A stretch of DNA of 64,000 nucleotides from Vibrio taketomensis (GCF_009938165.1 NZ_AP019650.1:992001-1056000); one strand, 5' to 3'. Shown: positions 1 to 9,782, counted from the first letter of the stretch. Notes: generated by a model not told the origin, from the sequence alone. Translations and numbers: made by a program.

Positions 1-17
1 TGTGATTGATTTAGGGT

Positions 18-278
18 TTATTTTAGAGGGTCGTTGTCTGGTAATGCGCTGTGAATCCAAAGCGCCAATCTATGCTTGATGTTCGCACCGTCGAGCTTAT
101 CATCCGGTAATGGCGTAATTTGCTTAGCATCAACTAAGAATAGATAAATCGCTTTTACTCTAAGAGGTTGAGGTGACTGAGGTAGTTCAAAGCCTTGCAT
201 CTTTGCCATCTTTCCGCCGATCTCAAGCGCCTTTTTAACCAGTTTATCTTCATTATGAAGCTTGGAACTTTTTGACAT
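18..278 (-). CDS. Small DUF5062-like protein
   Basis: An 86-residue soluble protein with no signal peptide or membrane segment. It is lysine-rich at the N-terminus and has a hydrophobic stretch (KAIYLFLVDA) around residues 42-51. Its length and composition resemble the DUF5062 family of small gammaproteobacterial proteins, whose function is not known. It is transcribed away from the brnQ leader, so the two units diverge. The family call is from memory of the sequence type and is moderate; that it is a real gene is more certain because of its codon use and clear start. Confidence 0.65.
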   Translation of the reverse strand: MSKSSKLHNEDKLVKKALEIGGKMAKMQGFELPQSPQPLRVKAIYLFLVDAKQITPLPDDKLDGANIKHRLALWIHSALPDNDPLK

Positions 279-630
279 AGATAGAATCCTCTTGTTCGCT
301 GCAACCAGAATACATTAACTGCCACAAACCGCGTGTTAGAAAGTTCTCATATTGATAAGCCAACACGGTTAACAACGTGACTTTAAGATATGTGCTGCAT
401 TTTGTGTTTAAAAGTAAACACCGTTCAAAGAGGCATTGTTAACAAAATGAAAAGTCATTTATTTCAATTTCCAGCAATGAAAGCAGTTCAATTCACTATA
501 TAGAAAACAAGCATTATGCAGATCAACTTATTTTCCACTTTGGGGTTGTGCCTTCATCCTGATGTTGGTTAGGGTTAGGGAACACCAAGGCAAACGTATT
601 CCTTGGTCTTTTTTTCGTTAAGGATCATTC
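279..630. other. Divergent intergenic region upstream of the brnQ leader
   Basis: No convincing gene. It must hold the promoters for the DUF5062-like gene (-) and the brnQ leader transcript (+). TATATA at 497-502 could be a -10 box, but no good -35 lies at the right distance. A tiny ORF (ATG 516 to TAG 572, 18 codons, four of them Leu) lacks a good ribosome site. TGCCTT at 549-554 can pair with AAGGCA at 587-592, which would compete with the terminator hairpin that follows. Confidence 0.4.
584..618 (+). terminator. Intrinsic terminator in the brnQ leader
   Basis: The perfect 7-bp stem ACCAAGG (584-590) / CCTTGGT (601-607) is followed at once by a run of seven T. No gene ends here on the + strand, so it ends a leader or small RNA. 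Upstream TGCCTT (549-554) can pair with part of the 5' arm, which suggests an antiterminator alternative. Confidence 0.6.
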
Positions 631-726
631 ATGTCAGCAACTGCGCAATCACCATTCGCTTTCAAACGCTCATCAAGCGTTGCTGCTGCGATCCTCCTGC
701 TCTCTCTGAAACTGATTCAGAGCTGA
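631..726 (+). CDS. Putative branched-chain leader peptide of brnQ
   Basis: A 31-codon ORF preceded by TAAGGA (619-624) six bases before its ATG. Residues 17-29 run VAAAILLLSLKLI, a tight cluster of Leu, Ile and Val codons like those in the ilv and leu attenuator peptides. It ends inside the first of three overlapping hairpins and lies about 105 bases before brnQ, the branched-chain amino acid carrier gene. The inference is ribosome stalling on Leu/Ile/Val codons when these amino acids are scarce. It could be a chance ORF, but ribosome site, composition, position and following structure all agree. Confidence 0.55.
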   Translation: MSATAQSPFAFKRSSSVAAAILLLSLKLIQS

Positions 727-769
727 CAGGCCATATCTAAATTTTCTGTCAGCTTGAGAAGAAGCTGAC
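704..769 (+). promoter_or_regulatory. Overlapping hairpins after the leader peptide
   Basis: Three perfect stems overlap. CTCTGAA 704-710 pairs with TTCAGAG 716-722. AGCTGACAG 721-729 pairs with CTGTCAGCT 746-754. GTCAGCTT 748-755 pairs with AAGCTGAC 762-769. Stems two and three share 748-754 and cannot form together. This is the geometry of an attenuator, but no T-run follows the last stem, so a Rho-dependent or translational effect is more likely than intrinsic termination. Confidence 0.5.
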
Positions 770-833
770 GGGATCACTCTACACTTCCCTATTCCTTTCA
801 GTTTTTTCCAAGCGAAACACAAGAGGAATAACA

Positions 834-2138
834 ATGTTAAGCGCACGTAATATCGCCGCTTTAGGCTTCATGACTTTCGCCATGTATTTAGGCGCTGGTA
901 ACCTGATCTTTCCACCATTTTTGGGTTACCAAGCAGGCGAAAATTTTCTGAGTGGAATGTCAGGCTTCCTCTTAACGGGTGTCGGTTTACCTGCGATGGC
1001 TCTGGTTATGGTCGCGCTGGTAAACGGGTCAGATAAGTTAACCGCAGCCCTACCAAAGCCTTTGGCTACCAGTTTTTGGGTGATGGTTTTTATCGTGATA
1101 GGTCCTGCGTTCGTGATCCCACGAGCGATTACCGTTGCCTATCAATTTAGTTTTGCGCCCATGTTTGGCGATACGGCGTTAATACCTTTCACGATTGTAT
1201 TTTGTATTGCCACCATTCTATTTGCGCTTTATCCGGGTAAGCTGATAGACAACCTAGGAAAAATCCTAACACCAGCATTAATGGCAATCTTGTTGATCAT
1301 GTCTGTTACGGCGTTGATGTCGCCAAGTGGTGAATTGACTGCGGCTACCGGTGCATACGTATCCGGTGCATTTGCTGAAGGTTTAACACAAGGCTATATG
1401 ACCATGGACGCGCTAGGTTCTATCGGTTTTGGCTGGATAATTTTCCGCGCAATTCGCAGTATGGGTGTAGATTGCCCTAAAGCGACGGCTAAATACACGC
1501 TGATTGCCGCTTTGATGTACGCGGTTGCGATGGCGTTCGTCTACATCTCATTAGCCTACATCGGCTCAACCAGCTCATACTTAGGTTCTGGATTCACTAA
1601 CGGCGGTGAAATCCTAACCGCGTTTACCTTCAACCACTTCGGAGCGTTTGGTTCACTTTTACTAGGTGCGGTGATGGTTTTAGCATGTTTGACGACTGCC
1701 ATCGGCGTGACAACTGCTGGTAGTGAGTTCTACGACAACACGTTCAGTAAAGTGAATTATAAAGGCTGTGTCATTACCACCATGGTTTTGGCGGGTTTAA
1801 TTGCCAACGTTGGGCTGGAACAACTGCTTACCATCACATTACCAGCTGTCGTTGCACTTCACCCAGTTGCGATAGCATTGATGATCATCGCACCAGTGCG
1901 CAACAAGATGGCGCGAACCATGGTGGTGACCACTGTGTTCACTGCGCTCGCTTTTGGATGCATCGATGCACTTCATGTCTTGGGCTACATGCCCGAAGCG
2001 ACAGACCAATGGTTAAACCGTAATATGCCCCTGTATCGTTACTTCGCGAGCTGGATCGTGCCGACTATCACGATGGTTATCATGGGTGTTGTTGCGAAGC
2101 CGCGGGCTTGCATTCGCACCGCAGTGAGCACTAACTAA
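834..2138 (+). CDS. brnQ: Branched-chain amino acid carrier BrnQ (LIVCS family)
   Basis: A 434-residue, highly hydrophobic inner-membrane protein with about 12 membrane segments, the normal size for the LIVCS family. It imports leucine, isoleucine and valine with a sodium or proton gradient. The N-terminal GAGNLIFPP motif (about residues 21-29) is typical of BrnQ. The ATG follows AGAGGAATAACA, a good ribosome site. It is a single-gene unit; the long leader with a Leu/Ile-rich peptide and competing hairpins suggests control by branched-chain amino acid supply. Confidence 0.93.
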   Translation: MLSARNIAALGFMTFAMYLGAGNLIFPPFLGYQAGENFLSGMSGFLLTGVGLPAMALVMVALVNGSDKLTAALPKPLATSFWVMVFIVIGPAFVIPRAITVAYQFSFAPMFGDTALIPFTIVFCIATILFALYPGKLIDNLGKILTPALMAILLIMSVTALMSPSGELTAATGAYVSGAFAEGLTQGYMTMDALGSIGFGWIIFRAIRSMGVDCPKATAKYTLIAALMYAVAMAFVYISLAYIGSTSSYLGSGFTNGGEILTAFTFNHFGAFGSLLLGAVMVLACLTTAIGVTTAGSEFYDNTFSKVNYKGCVITTMVLAGLIANVGLEQLLTITLPAVVALHPVAIALMIIAPVRNKMARTMVVTTVFTALAFGCIDALHVLGYMPEATDQWLNRNMPLYRYFASWIVPTITMVIMGVVAKPRACIRTAVSTN

Positions 2139-2160
2139 TTGTTAGCATTCTATTGATTAG

Positions 2161-2184
2161 GCGTTCTGCGGCACTATAGAACGC
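2161..2184. other. Hairpin after brnQ
   Basis: The perfect stem GCGTTCT (2161-2167) / AGAACGC (2178-2184) with a 10-base loop lies between the convergent ends of brnQ and the next gene. It may end transcription or protect the 3' end, but there is no T-run on either strand. Confidence 0.35.
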
Positions 2185-2205
2185 TGCTCCACATTCTCAC
2201 TAACG

Positions 2206-2583
2206 TTAACGATCAGATTGCCAAATGCTTTGCCCTTTTGGCAATTTGACCTCATAACGCGAAGGAACAAACTCACCTTGAAGGGAGTTATTTTCAATCT
2301 TGCCCACAAAGCGGCCTAGTGTCGGTGAAGTAAATTGAATCTCGCTCGCGCTACATTGGCAGCAGTCGATAAGCTCAGGATATTGAGGCCAGCCTTCAAA
2401 GCGCTGCAATAGAATCGATTGGTCACACTGGCCACCCCGCCCATCGTTAAGCAGGAGTATTTCAATACCAGATAACTCCCCCTCTACCTTATCTACATTC
2501 GAGTAATAGCCATAGTGAGAAGCTGCCAACGTTGAGGAGGAAATAAGCAATAAAATCAGACTACTAAAAATACGCATGAACAT
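2206..2583 (-). CDS. Small secreted protein of unknown function
   Basis: About 125 residues. I start it at the ATG at 2583 (MFMRIFSS...) because AAAGGA lies just upstream; a start 10 codons earlier lacks this. The N-terminus is a clear Sec signal peptide (IFSSLILLLISSSTLA, then AASHYG). The mature part has a cluster of cysteines, including CCQC, which suggests disulphides in the periplasm. No family recognised. It faces brnQ tail to tail. Confidence 0.6.
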   Translation of the reverse strand: MFMRIFSSLILLLISSSTLAASHYGYYSNVDKVEGELSGIEILLLNDGRGGQCDQSILLQRFEGWPQYPELIDCCQCSASEIQFTSPTLGRFVGKIENNSLQGEFVPSRYEVKLPKGQSIWQSDR

Positions 2584-3027
2584 GTTCGACCAATCCTTTG
2601 GTTTTATACTCAAACAATTTCAAGGCGCCGTGTTTAGCGAAACAGAGCGAAATCCTTCAACTTGAAACCACTTGAGCCTACTTTTAAATAAATGATGACA
2701 TCACGGAATCTAAATTGGCTATTAACTAATTGATAATAAATTCAAATTTTCACCTTTAATGGCTCCTAACCCAACACATTGCCACAGGATGCTCATTTCT
2801 ACACGCCAATATATTTATCCTGAAATACTAACCTCGTTGCATTTAAATGGAAATCAAGTACCCATCACTAACTGGCTCACGGTAAAAATGTATACTGAAT
2901 AAAACGGATGAGAACAAATTCAAACTCTAATATCGTATTGAATTAACGTAGAAAAACAATCGAAATACAGATACAAGAGTTCAGTTCTCATCGAGCAAAC
3001 ACCGTCAGACTTATTGATGAGAATAAA
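2584..3027. other. Intergenic region before the diguanylate cyclase
   Basis: About 440 bases of AT-rich DNA between divergent genes. It must hold both promoters. I see no hairpin with a T-run, no convincing operator and no small ORF with a ribosome site. Confidence 0.4.
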
Positions 3028-4443
3028 ATGAGATTGAAGCACACTTTTTTACGAGGGCACGTGATGAGCTCGGTACGAATCGCTGTACTGATCATTAGTG
3101 TTTTTTCGCTTCTTAATCTCGCTCATTACTATATGAACCTTAAAGAGTTTCAAAAGAACATAACGGAATCCACACTCCTTCGTTCGACACAATACATCAA
3201 TAATTCCTTACAAGATCTCAACCGCACCTATGCACAAGCGAGTCGTTTGGTGGCTGACGTGTACGCTTATAAAATTCAACGTCAATACAGCATCGAGGAG
3301 ATGTTAGCGGAACTGCAAGAGACGCAAAGGGAATTGTTCGTCAAAACCGTTGGATTAGTCGATATAGAAAATAATCTCTATTTAGATAATTTTGGACGCA
3401 ATCTGCGCATCAACGTCACGACAGAGAGAGACAAGTGGGTACAAGAGTTCGTCGATTTACCGCAAGATTACCGCTACAACTTTTACGATCCCGACATTAT
3501 TGAATACGACACACTCTACTCGTTTTATCACGATCACAAGATCAGAGACGAAAATGATCACGTAATCGGGATTTTGGGTATTGGCCTAGATTACGAAACT
3601 TTCTACCACAAAATTCAGGGCTTGGATGATGACGTCAATGTTTCCTTTTTGACTCAACAAGGCGAAGTTAGGCTGCCAAAAACATTAAAAGGGAAATCCA
3701 TTTTCACACTCTATCCAAATATTACTCAAGACCAAGTGCAATTAACTAAAGATGAAAGCCGAATTGTTTGGCGGCATGAAGACGGCAACACATTCCTACT
3801 CTATTTCCATTACCTAAACGACATTAATCGGGTACTTCTGCTTGAGATGGATGTCACCGACTATTACGAACAATCCAAAATTCAGCACTTTTATTCATTT
3901 TTACTCGGATTGGGCTTGACCATAATCGCAGTGATCATCAACTTGCTGATCAGCGTCTATCAAAGCAACAAATTAACCCATTCAGCATTCTTTGATTCCC
4001 TTACTCAGTGCCGCAATCGCAACTATATCGAGAGTCAAATCAAAAAAGCCAGCAATTGGCACTGCATCGCCCAATCAGGTTATTCACTAATTACGTTTGA
4101 TATTGACCACTTTAAATGCATCAACGATAACTACGGTCATGCGAAGGGAGATGAAGTATTAAAGCAAGTCGCCAACATTGCTAAACACTGTCTGCGTGAT
4201 AACGATGAGTTCATTCGCTTAGGAGGGGATGAATTCCTTATTCTGTTAAATATGGATGCACAAAGTGCCACTGACATCGCGAAGCGTATTAACCAGAATG
4301 TCAGCCAACATACCATGGTGTCATTATCAATAGGGATTACCGATATCTTAGAGCATGACAGTTTTGACTCAGCGCTCGAACGCGCGGATTCTGCTCTGTA
4401 TGTAGCAAAGGGCAATGGACGAAACCAAATACAGATAAGGTAA
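3028..4443 (+). CDS. Membrane-bound sensor diguanylate cyclase
   Basis: A 471-residue protein that should make cyclic di-GMP. A membrane segment at about residues 14-32 and another at about 290-310 enclose a periplasmic sensor region of some 250 residues, Cache-like by layout. The C-terminal GGDEF domain is intact: RLGGDEF at about 396-402, and an RxxD inhibitory site (RDND) five residues before it, so product feedback is expected. The start could also be Met13 (MSSVRIAV). It is followed at 78 bases by a Nudix gene, possibly co-transcribed. The signal sensed is unknown. Confidence 0.85.
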   Translation: MRLKHTFLRGHVMSSVRIAVLIISVFSLLNLAHYYMNLKEFQKNITESTLLRSTQYINNSLQDLNRTYAQASRLVADVYAYKIQRQYSIEEMLAELQETQRELFVKTVGLVDIENNLYLDNFGRNLRINVTTERDKWVQEFVDLPQDYRYNFYDPDIIEYDTLYSFYHDHKIRDENDHVIGILGIGLDYETFYHKIQGLDDDVNVSFLTQQGEVRLPKTLKGKSIFTLYPNITQDQVQLTKDESRIVWRHEDGNTFLLYFHYLNDINRVLLLEMDVTDYYEQSKIQHFYSFLLGLGLTIIAVIINLLISVYQSNKLTHSAFFDSLTQCRNRNYIESQIKKASNWHCIAQSGYSLITFDIDHFKCINDNYGHAKGDEVLKQVANIAKHCLRDNDEFIRLGGDEFLILLNMDAQSATDIAKRINQNVSQHTMVSLSIGITDILEHDSFDSALERADSALYVAKGNGRNQIQIR

Positions 4444-4521
4444 AGTACGGCACAACGAAACCATACGCTCCACATAAGCTCACATCGCTACTGATTCACT
4501 TCACCAGAGATAGGATAACCC

Positions 4522-5061
4522 ATGCCGCCAATCAAACAGCTTTCATCGACAATCGTTTACCAGAATAATTGGATGTCTGTTCGAGAAGATAAAATTGAAC
4601 GCGCAAGCGGTCAGCAAGGTATTTATGGCGTGGTAGATAAACCCGATTGTGCCGCGATTATTGCGATTGATAAGGGAATGATTCATCTCGTGAATCAATA
4701 CCGCTATACCGTGCAAGATAACTACTGGGAACTGCCACAAGGAGCTTGGGAATCGAACCCAACCGCGAATCATCTTGAGCTAGCGAAAGGAGAACTCAAA
4801 GAAGAAACCGGGCTTATCGCGCATTCCATGACTTACATTGGCGCACAATTTATTGCCTATGGTTTTCTTAATCAAACCTGCCACATTTACTTGGCAAGTG
4901 ATCTGACCAAGTCTGCAACTCAACCCGATCTGGAAGAAGAAGATCTCATTAGCCAAGCCTTTACCCTCACAGACTTCGAACAAATGCTGATTAATGGTGA
5001 CATTAAGGATTGTGTCACGACTGCGGCCTACGGTTTAGCGAAATTAAAAGGCTTGGTTTAG
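4522..5061 (+). CDS. Nudix hydrolase (ADP-ribose pyrophosphatase-like)
   Basis: A 179-residue soluble protein with a Nudix-type core: ELPQGAWE followed by GELKEETGL (about residues 90-98), the acidic helix that binds magnesium. The usual Arg before the first helix Glu is Gly here, and the loop between the glycine and the helix is longer than usual. ADP-ribose or a related nucleoside diphosphate sugar is the most likely substrate by overall similarity. AGGATAA lies before the ATG. It follows the diguanylate cyclase closely; whether that means a shared role is not clear. Confidence 0.8.
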   Translation: MPPIKQLSSTIVYQNNWMSVREDKIERASGQQGIYGVVDKPDCAAIIAIDKGMIHLVNQYRYTVQDNYWELPQGAWESNPTANHLELAKGELKEETGLIAHSMTYIGAQFIAYGFLNQTCHIYLASDLTKSATQPDLEEEDLISQAFTLTDFEQMLINGDIKDCVTTAAYGLAKLKGLV

Positions 5062-5203
5062 ATATAATCTCAAGCGGTATTGATGCACATTCGTGGGTCA
5101 AACGTAAAATCAAGTAAAGATAGGTGCAAGCAGCGCTAACGACATTGACGAACCTTACCGATGACCTTATAAGTCAGAGAAAAGAAATACGAGACACCCA
5201 CAA

Positions 5204-6235
5204 ATGGATTCGATCACCCAAGCGGCTTTAGGAGCAACGGTAGCTGGCGCTATCGCAGGTAAACGATGCAATGCAAAAGTACTTTTAGCTGGTGCAGCCC
5301 TGGGCACACTGCCCGACCTCGATGTCATGCTTGATTATGGTGATGCAATCAGTAATACCATCAAACACCGTGGGTTTAGTCATTCGCTATTCCTTCTTCC
5401 GCCGTTCGCCCTACTGTTGTCATGGCTTTATACCCGTCTACGTCCCGATAGTTTTTGGAGCTTCACTCGCGTTTCAGTACTGACTGTCAGTGTTCTTGTC
5501 ACACATACACTACTCGATGCGATGACGACCTACGGCACACAACTGTTATGGCCGATACATGGGTATTTTGAAGTCAGCAACATCTTCATTATTGACCCCA
5601 TTTACACCGTGCCCCTGTTGATTGCGATTATTGTTGCCCTGTTTTCCAAGTCGAGAGGTGGACGCTGGTGCCAAGCGATGGTCATTCTCTCTTCGTTATA
5701 TTCGATATGGGGTTACGCAGCCCAGCAACACATTATCGATCGCGTCGAACATAACTTACAGGCACAAAACTTACCGACTCAAAATGTATTAGTCACGCCA
5801 ACGCCATTCAACACTGTGCTTTGGCGTGTTGTCGTGCGTAATAAGAACAACTACTGGGAAGGGTTAGCCTCCCTACTTGACGATGATGAGAGCATTAATT
5901 TTGTTTCACGCCCACTTGGTGACTGGCCTATGCAAGAAAAGCCATCCACTCTGCTTGGATTGAAAGCATTCTCTCACGACTTTCTTAATTACCATGAAGA
6001 GAACGGCGCGCTGATTGTGACTGATTTGCGATTGGGTCTCGCGAATCATCTCTCTTTTCAATTTGTGCTCGCCCAAAGAGACAAACAAGGCTCATGGCAA
6101 CTCGTGGATAAGCCGACTCGTCACCCTTCCGGTGAACGAGGCTTGGATAAATTAAACGTATTATGGGAACGATTGAAAGGCGACCAGAGCATTGATGCGA
6201 ATCTGCAGCGTCTCGATCTCAGTGCGACCAATTAA
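5204..6235 (+). CDS. YdjM-like membrane-bound metal-dependent hydrolase (DUF457)
   Basis: A 343-residue protein starting MDSITQAALGATVAGAIAG, the hallmark N-terminus of the YdjM/DUF457 family. Early motifs fit the family's metal site: LPDLDVM at about residues 37-43 and HRGFSHS at about 56-62. Four membrane segments lie between residues 60 and 185, and a soluble C-terminal domain follows. In E. coli YdjM is LexA-regulated; I did not see a clear SOS box here. The exact substrate is unknown in the family. Confidence 0.78.
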   Translation: MDSITQAALGATVAGAIAGKRCNAKVLLAGAALGTLPDLDVMLDYGDAISNTIKHRGFSHSLFLLPPFALLLSWLYTRLRPDSFWSFTRVSVLTVSVLVTHTLLDAMTTYGTQLLWPIHGYFEVSNIFIIDPIYTVPLLIAIIVALFSKSRGGRWCQAMVILSSLYSIWGYAAQQHIIDRVEHNLQAQNLPTQNVLVTPTPFNTVLWRVVVRNKNNYWEGLASLLDDDESINFVSRPLGDWPMQEKPSTLLGLKAFSHDFLNYHEENGALIVTDLRLGLANHLSFQFVLAQRDKQGSWQLVDKPTRHPSGERGLDKLNVLWERLKGDQSIDANLQRLDLSATN

Positions 6236-6604
6236 AACCTCTCATAAACTGGATGATTCTGTACTCATAGAGTCATTCAATTTGTCGAATGTCTCTGATT
6301 TGTTGACGATAATATTGACGACAAAATTGATGAACTTCAAAATCTCCTAACAAAGCAGTACCCAAGACGGTATAGACTGAGCATCTGTTGTCTTGCAAAA
6401 CACGACAGAGCATATATGATGCGCTGCTTTTTGCTATTTACCATCTTGGAAAGCAGCACTTTTCTGAAATAATCAGAGCATAAAAATACTAAAAGATTGC
6501 CTTATAAAGAGCGCAATCTATTGATGATCGCCTCGCATCAAAGATAAAACCGTTTTGTCTTGAGCACGCCATCATCGATTGAACACTTGAAGTTGGAAGT
6601 CGTC
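6236..6604 (+). other. Intergenic region before the DUF748 gene
   Basis: About 370 bases without a gene. Nothing with a T-run or a recognisable operator is seen. It presumably holds the promoter of the DUF748 gene. An in-frame ATG at 6560 is less likely as a start than 6605, which has GGAAG upstream. Confidence 0.4.
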
Positions 6605-9600
6605 ATGTCAAACAAACTAAAAAACGCAAAAGCAAAGTTCAACACTTTGCCACGTGCGATCCGTTGGGGTACCTATGCCACTGGTGGATACCTCAGTTAT
6701 GCGATGCTACTGGGACTGCTTGTTCCATATGTCGCAGAGCAACAAGCGCCAGAGCAGTTATCAAAATTGATTGAACGTCCAGTGTTACTGGGTGACGTAA
6801 CAATCAATCCTTTCACGCTGCAATTTGATATCGACAAGTTTGCCATTCTTGAGGGCGAGCAGCCTTTTGTCAGCTTTGATAAAGCCAGCTTACAACTGAA
6901 CTTTTGGCAATCCATTTTCGATGGTGCCCTTAGCGTTGAATACATCACACTCGATAAGCCATACGTAAATATTGAACGTGTGAACAACCCCGATTCAACC
7001 GAAATCGCGTTTAACTTCAGCGATATTCTTTCTGCGGTTGAACGTAACAGCGCCCCGACTGAAGACGTAGCGCCTGAAGTAGAAGACGTCGTAGATCGAC
7101 ACGCGCCGCTATTCCCAGTACAAATCAAACAAACCGCGCTGAACCACGGCGATGTCCGCTTTAAAGACAACATTACCGGCGCAGAGCTTCACTACCCTGA
7201 TATCAACCTATCGTTAGGTGAATTCGCAACTCAAAGTGTTTTGGCTGACAATACCAACCGCTATACACTACAAATTAACGATGCCGATACAGCCAAAATT
7301 GCGCTAAAAGGTCAGGTTCAATTGAAACCGCTGCAAGTGGTTGGCGATATCAACGTTGAGAATATCCAGTTGCCGCGCTTGTGGGGCTTTATTGCTGACG
7401 ATATGCAAGTACAGCTCGCATCCGGCACGGTGAGCTTAGCCTCTCATTACCGATTAGCACAAACGATTGCAGACACACCAGACAATGACAAGCTAAGTAT
7501 TTCAACCAATCACGGTCAATTCGCTTTAGATAATCTCGATATCCAAGCGAATAAAAAATCGATTGTTAGCCTACCCTCATTGACGGTCAACAATATCGCG
7601 ACTGATGTTGATCAACAAACCGTCGCGATTGAGTCTATCCAATCTCATGGTCTAAAACTCGCGGCCCAAGTAAACCAGCAAGGTGCTGATCTCGTATCTT
7701 TGTTTACACCAAAGTCGCTTGCTCAAACTTCAGCGTCAAAAAGCGCGCCAGTGAAAGAAAGCCAAGCTGAAGAAGTTAGCCACGCTGAGTCATTAGACAA
7801 TGAAGCAAGCCAACCTTGGTTGGTCACGTTAGACGGCGTTGAAATCAAAGATTATCAAGTAACGGTGGCTGAAAATATTCTCACGCCAAAAGCCAATACT
7901 TGGACTATTGCGCCAATTAATCTCACTACCAGCAAAATCGTGAGTGATTTATCTAAGCCCATTGATTTTGATTTTGCCGCGATCAACGGTAAAGGCGATA
8001 TTAAAGTAAAAGGTCAAGCTGACGCGCTAAAACAAGCCGTGACCGCAGACGTTGATGTGAAATCACTCAAGCTTGCGCAATTCCAGCCATATTTGGCGAC
8101 GGCAGTTAAAGCAACATTAACGAATGGTGAGTTAAATACACAAGCGACGATTAAAGCCAATGCAAACGGTGATGTGACCGTCAATGGCGGTATTCAAGTA
8201 AACCATCTGGCTATTCGTGACAACAAGTTGAAGAAGCCGTTTGTTAAATGGCGCTCTCTGGCGGTCAACAAGTTTAATTTTGACCTAGCGAAATCAAAAC
8301 TAGACATTGATACGCTAAGCCTCAGTCAACCATACGCACGTGTGGTAATCAATGAAGATCGCTCGACCAACATTGGTGATCTTGTGGTTGAACAACCGAA
8401 AAAATCACCAAGCAAAACAAAAGCGACCACTGCGTCCAAAGATAAGCCATTTGCGCTTAGCGTGAAGAAGATCGCTTTTAACGATGGCTCGGCATTCTTT
8501 GCAGATAACTCGCTAAAACCTGGGTTCTCTTCTGGTATTGAGCAATTGAAAGGCCAAATTAGCCAAGTTTCAAGTGTGCCAGGGACCAAAGCATCTGTGG
8601 ATATTAGTGGTAATATCGACCGCTATGCACCAGTAAAGATCAAAGGTGAAATTAACCCACTTATTGCGCAGCCTTACCTAGACCTTGACGTGTTATTTAA
8701 GAGCGTTGAACTAACTACGGTAAACCCGTACTCGGGTACCTATGCGGGTTATTTCATTGATAAAGGTCAGCTCACGCTTGATCTAAACTACAAGTTAGAT
8801 AAGAACCAGCTAAAAGGCTCCAATCACGTTGTGATAGATCAGTTGCAACTGGGTGAAGCCAGTGACAGTGACACGGCGACACAACTTCCAGTCAAACTTG
8901 CCATTGCCCTACTTCAAGACAATGACGGCGTTATCGATATGGGTGTTGAAGTTTCAGGCGATGTAAACGATCCAAGCTTCAACCTTGGTTCAGTGATTTG
9001 GCAAACGGTGAGTAACATTATCACCAAAGCCGTCAGCGCACCATTTAACTTTATTGCTGGGTTAGCCGACTCTGATGAGGAGCTTAATCATATCGCATTC
9101 GCGTTTGGCTCAAGCAGCCTTAGCAGCGATGCTGATGAGAAGCTGACATCTTTAGGTGAAGGTCTGAATGCTCGTCCAAATCTTGCTCTTTCTGTGGACG
9201 GATCTATCGATGCGGTAGAAGATAGCAAAGCACTCGCTTTAACAAAGTTCTCGCAGAAGCTTGCTCAACAAGCCCAAATCGAGCCAGATCAACTGCCTGA
9301 TAACCTAACCGCGAGTAATTTCCCAACCTCAGGTCCGCTTTCTGATTCTCTGCAAGCGCTTTACAAACATGAGTTTGGTGAGGATGCTGATGTAGTACGT
9401 GACAAAATTGAAGATGAACTATCAGCAAAAGACAGTGATTTAAGTGATGAAGAGATCGACCGTCGTTGGCACATCGCTCTTTACAACTTGGAACTGAACA
9501 AACAGCAGATTAGCCAAGCAGAGCTAGGTAAATTAGCTCAAGCGCGCGCTCAAGCTGTCAAAGCGTACCTCGTTGATGTCGTTAAAGTAGACGCTGCACA

Positions 9601-9676
9601 AGTGTTCTTGCTGGATAGTCGTTTTGACATTGAACAAGACAGCAGCGGTGCGGTACTTTCACTAAAAGCAAAATAG
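6605..9676 (+). CDS. DUF748 family large envelope protein
   Basis: About 1023 residues, starting at MSNKLKNAKAK (GGAAG just upstream). One membrane segment near residues 20-45 anchors it; the rest is long, beta-rich and repetitive, as in AsmA/DUF748 proteins that span or line the periplasm. The C-terminal 200 residues contain an OmpA-like segment (SSSLSSDADEKL and ARAQAVKAYL). DUF748 members are large envelope proteins, often discussed with AsmA-like lipid transport, but function here is inference. It is a single gene ended by a strong terminator. Confidence 0.82.
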   Translation: MSNKLKNAKAKFNTLPRAIRWGTYATGGYLSYAMLLGLLVPYVAEQQAPEQLSKLIERPVLLGDVTINPFTLQFDIDKFAILEGEQPFVSFDKASLQLNFWQSIFDGALSVEYITLDKPYVNIERVNNPDSTEIAFNFSDILSAVERNSAPTEDVAPEVEDVVDRHAPLFPVQIKQTALNHGDVRFKDNITGAELHYPDINLSLGEFATQSVLADNTNRYTLQINDADTAKIALKGQVQLKPLQVVGDINVENIQLPRLWGFIADDMQVQLASGTVSLASHYRLAQTIADTPDNDKLSISTNHGQFALDNLDIQANKKSIVSLPSLTVNNIATDVDQQTVAIESIQSHGLKLAAQVNQQGADLVSLFTPKSLAQTSASKSAPVKESQAEEVSHAESLDNEASQPWLVTLDGVEIKDYQVTVAENILTPKANTWTIAPINLTTSKIVSDLSKPIDFDFAAINGKGDIKVKGQADALKQAVTADVDVKSLKLAQFQPYLATAVKATLTNGELNTQATIKANANGDVTVNGGIQVNHLAIRDNKLKKPFVKWRSLAVNKFNFDLAKSKLDIDTLSLSQPYARVVINEDRSTNIGDLVVEQPKKSPSKTKATTASKDKPFALSVKKIAFNDGSAFFADNSLKPGFSSGIEQLKGQISQVSSVPGTKASVDISGNIDRYAPVKIKGEINPLIAQPYLDLDVLFKSVELTTVNPYSGTYAGYFIDKGQLTLDLNYKLDKNQLKGSNHVVIDQLQLGEASDSDTATQLPVKLAIALLQDNDGVIDMGVEVSGDVNDPSFNLGSVIWQTVSNIITKAVSAPFNFIAGLADSDEELNHIAFAFGSSSLSSDADEKLTSLGEGLNARPNLALSVDGSIDAVEDSKALALTKFSQKLAQQAQIEPDQLPDNLTASNFPTSGPLSDSLQALYKHEFGEDADVVRDKIEDELSAKDSDLSDEEIDRRWHIALYNLELNKQQISQAELGKLAQARAQAVKAYLVDVVKVDAAQVFLLDSRFDIEQDSSGAVLSLKAK

Positions 9677-9712
9677 GCATTATTTGACGCTGATAACCTT
9701 GCGATAAAATTT

Positions 9713-9742
9713 AGGCGTATCTTTTCAGATACGCCTTTTTTC
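9713..9742 (+). terminator. Terminator of the DUF748 gene
   Basis: The perfect 10-bp stem AGGCGTATCT (9713-9722) / AGATACGCCT (9727-9736) has a TTTC loop and a following T-run. Confidence 0.9.
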
Positions 9743-9782
9743 TATCTCGCCAGTCCGAGTCACAGCCTGCAAGCACAACAGG

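Noticed and set aside
516..572. 18-codon ORF upstream of the brnQ leader terminator
   Set aside because: Leu-rich but no ribosome site; kept only as a remark in the region entry.
4137..4475. 112-codon ORF on the - strand
   Set aside because: Antisense to the GGDEF domain of the first diguanylate cyclase; Cys- and Arg-rich by codon shadowing.
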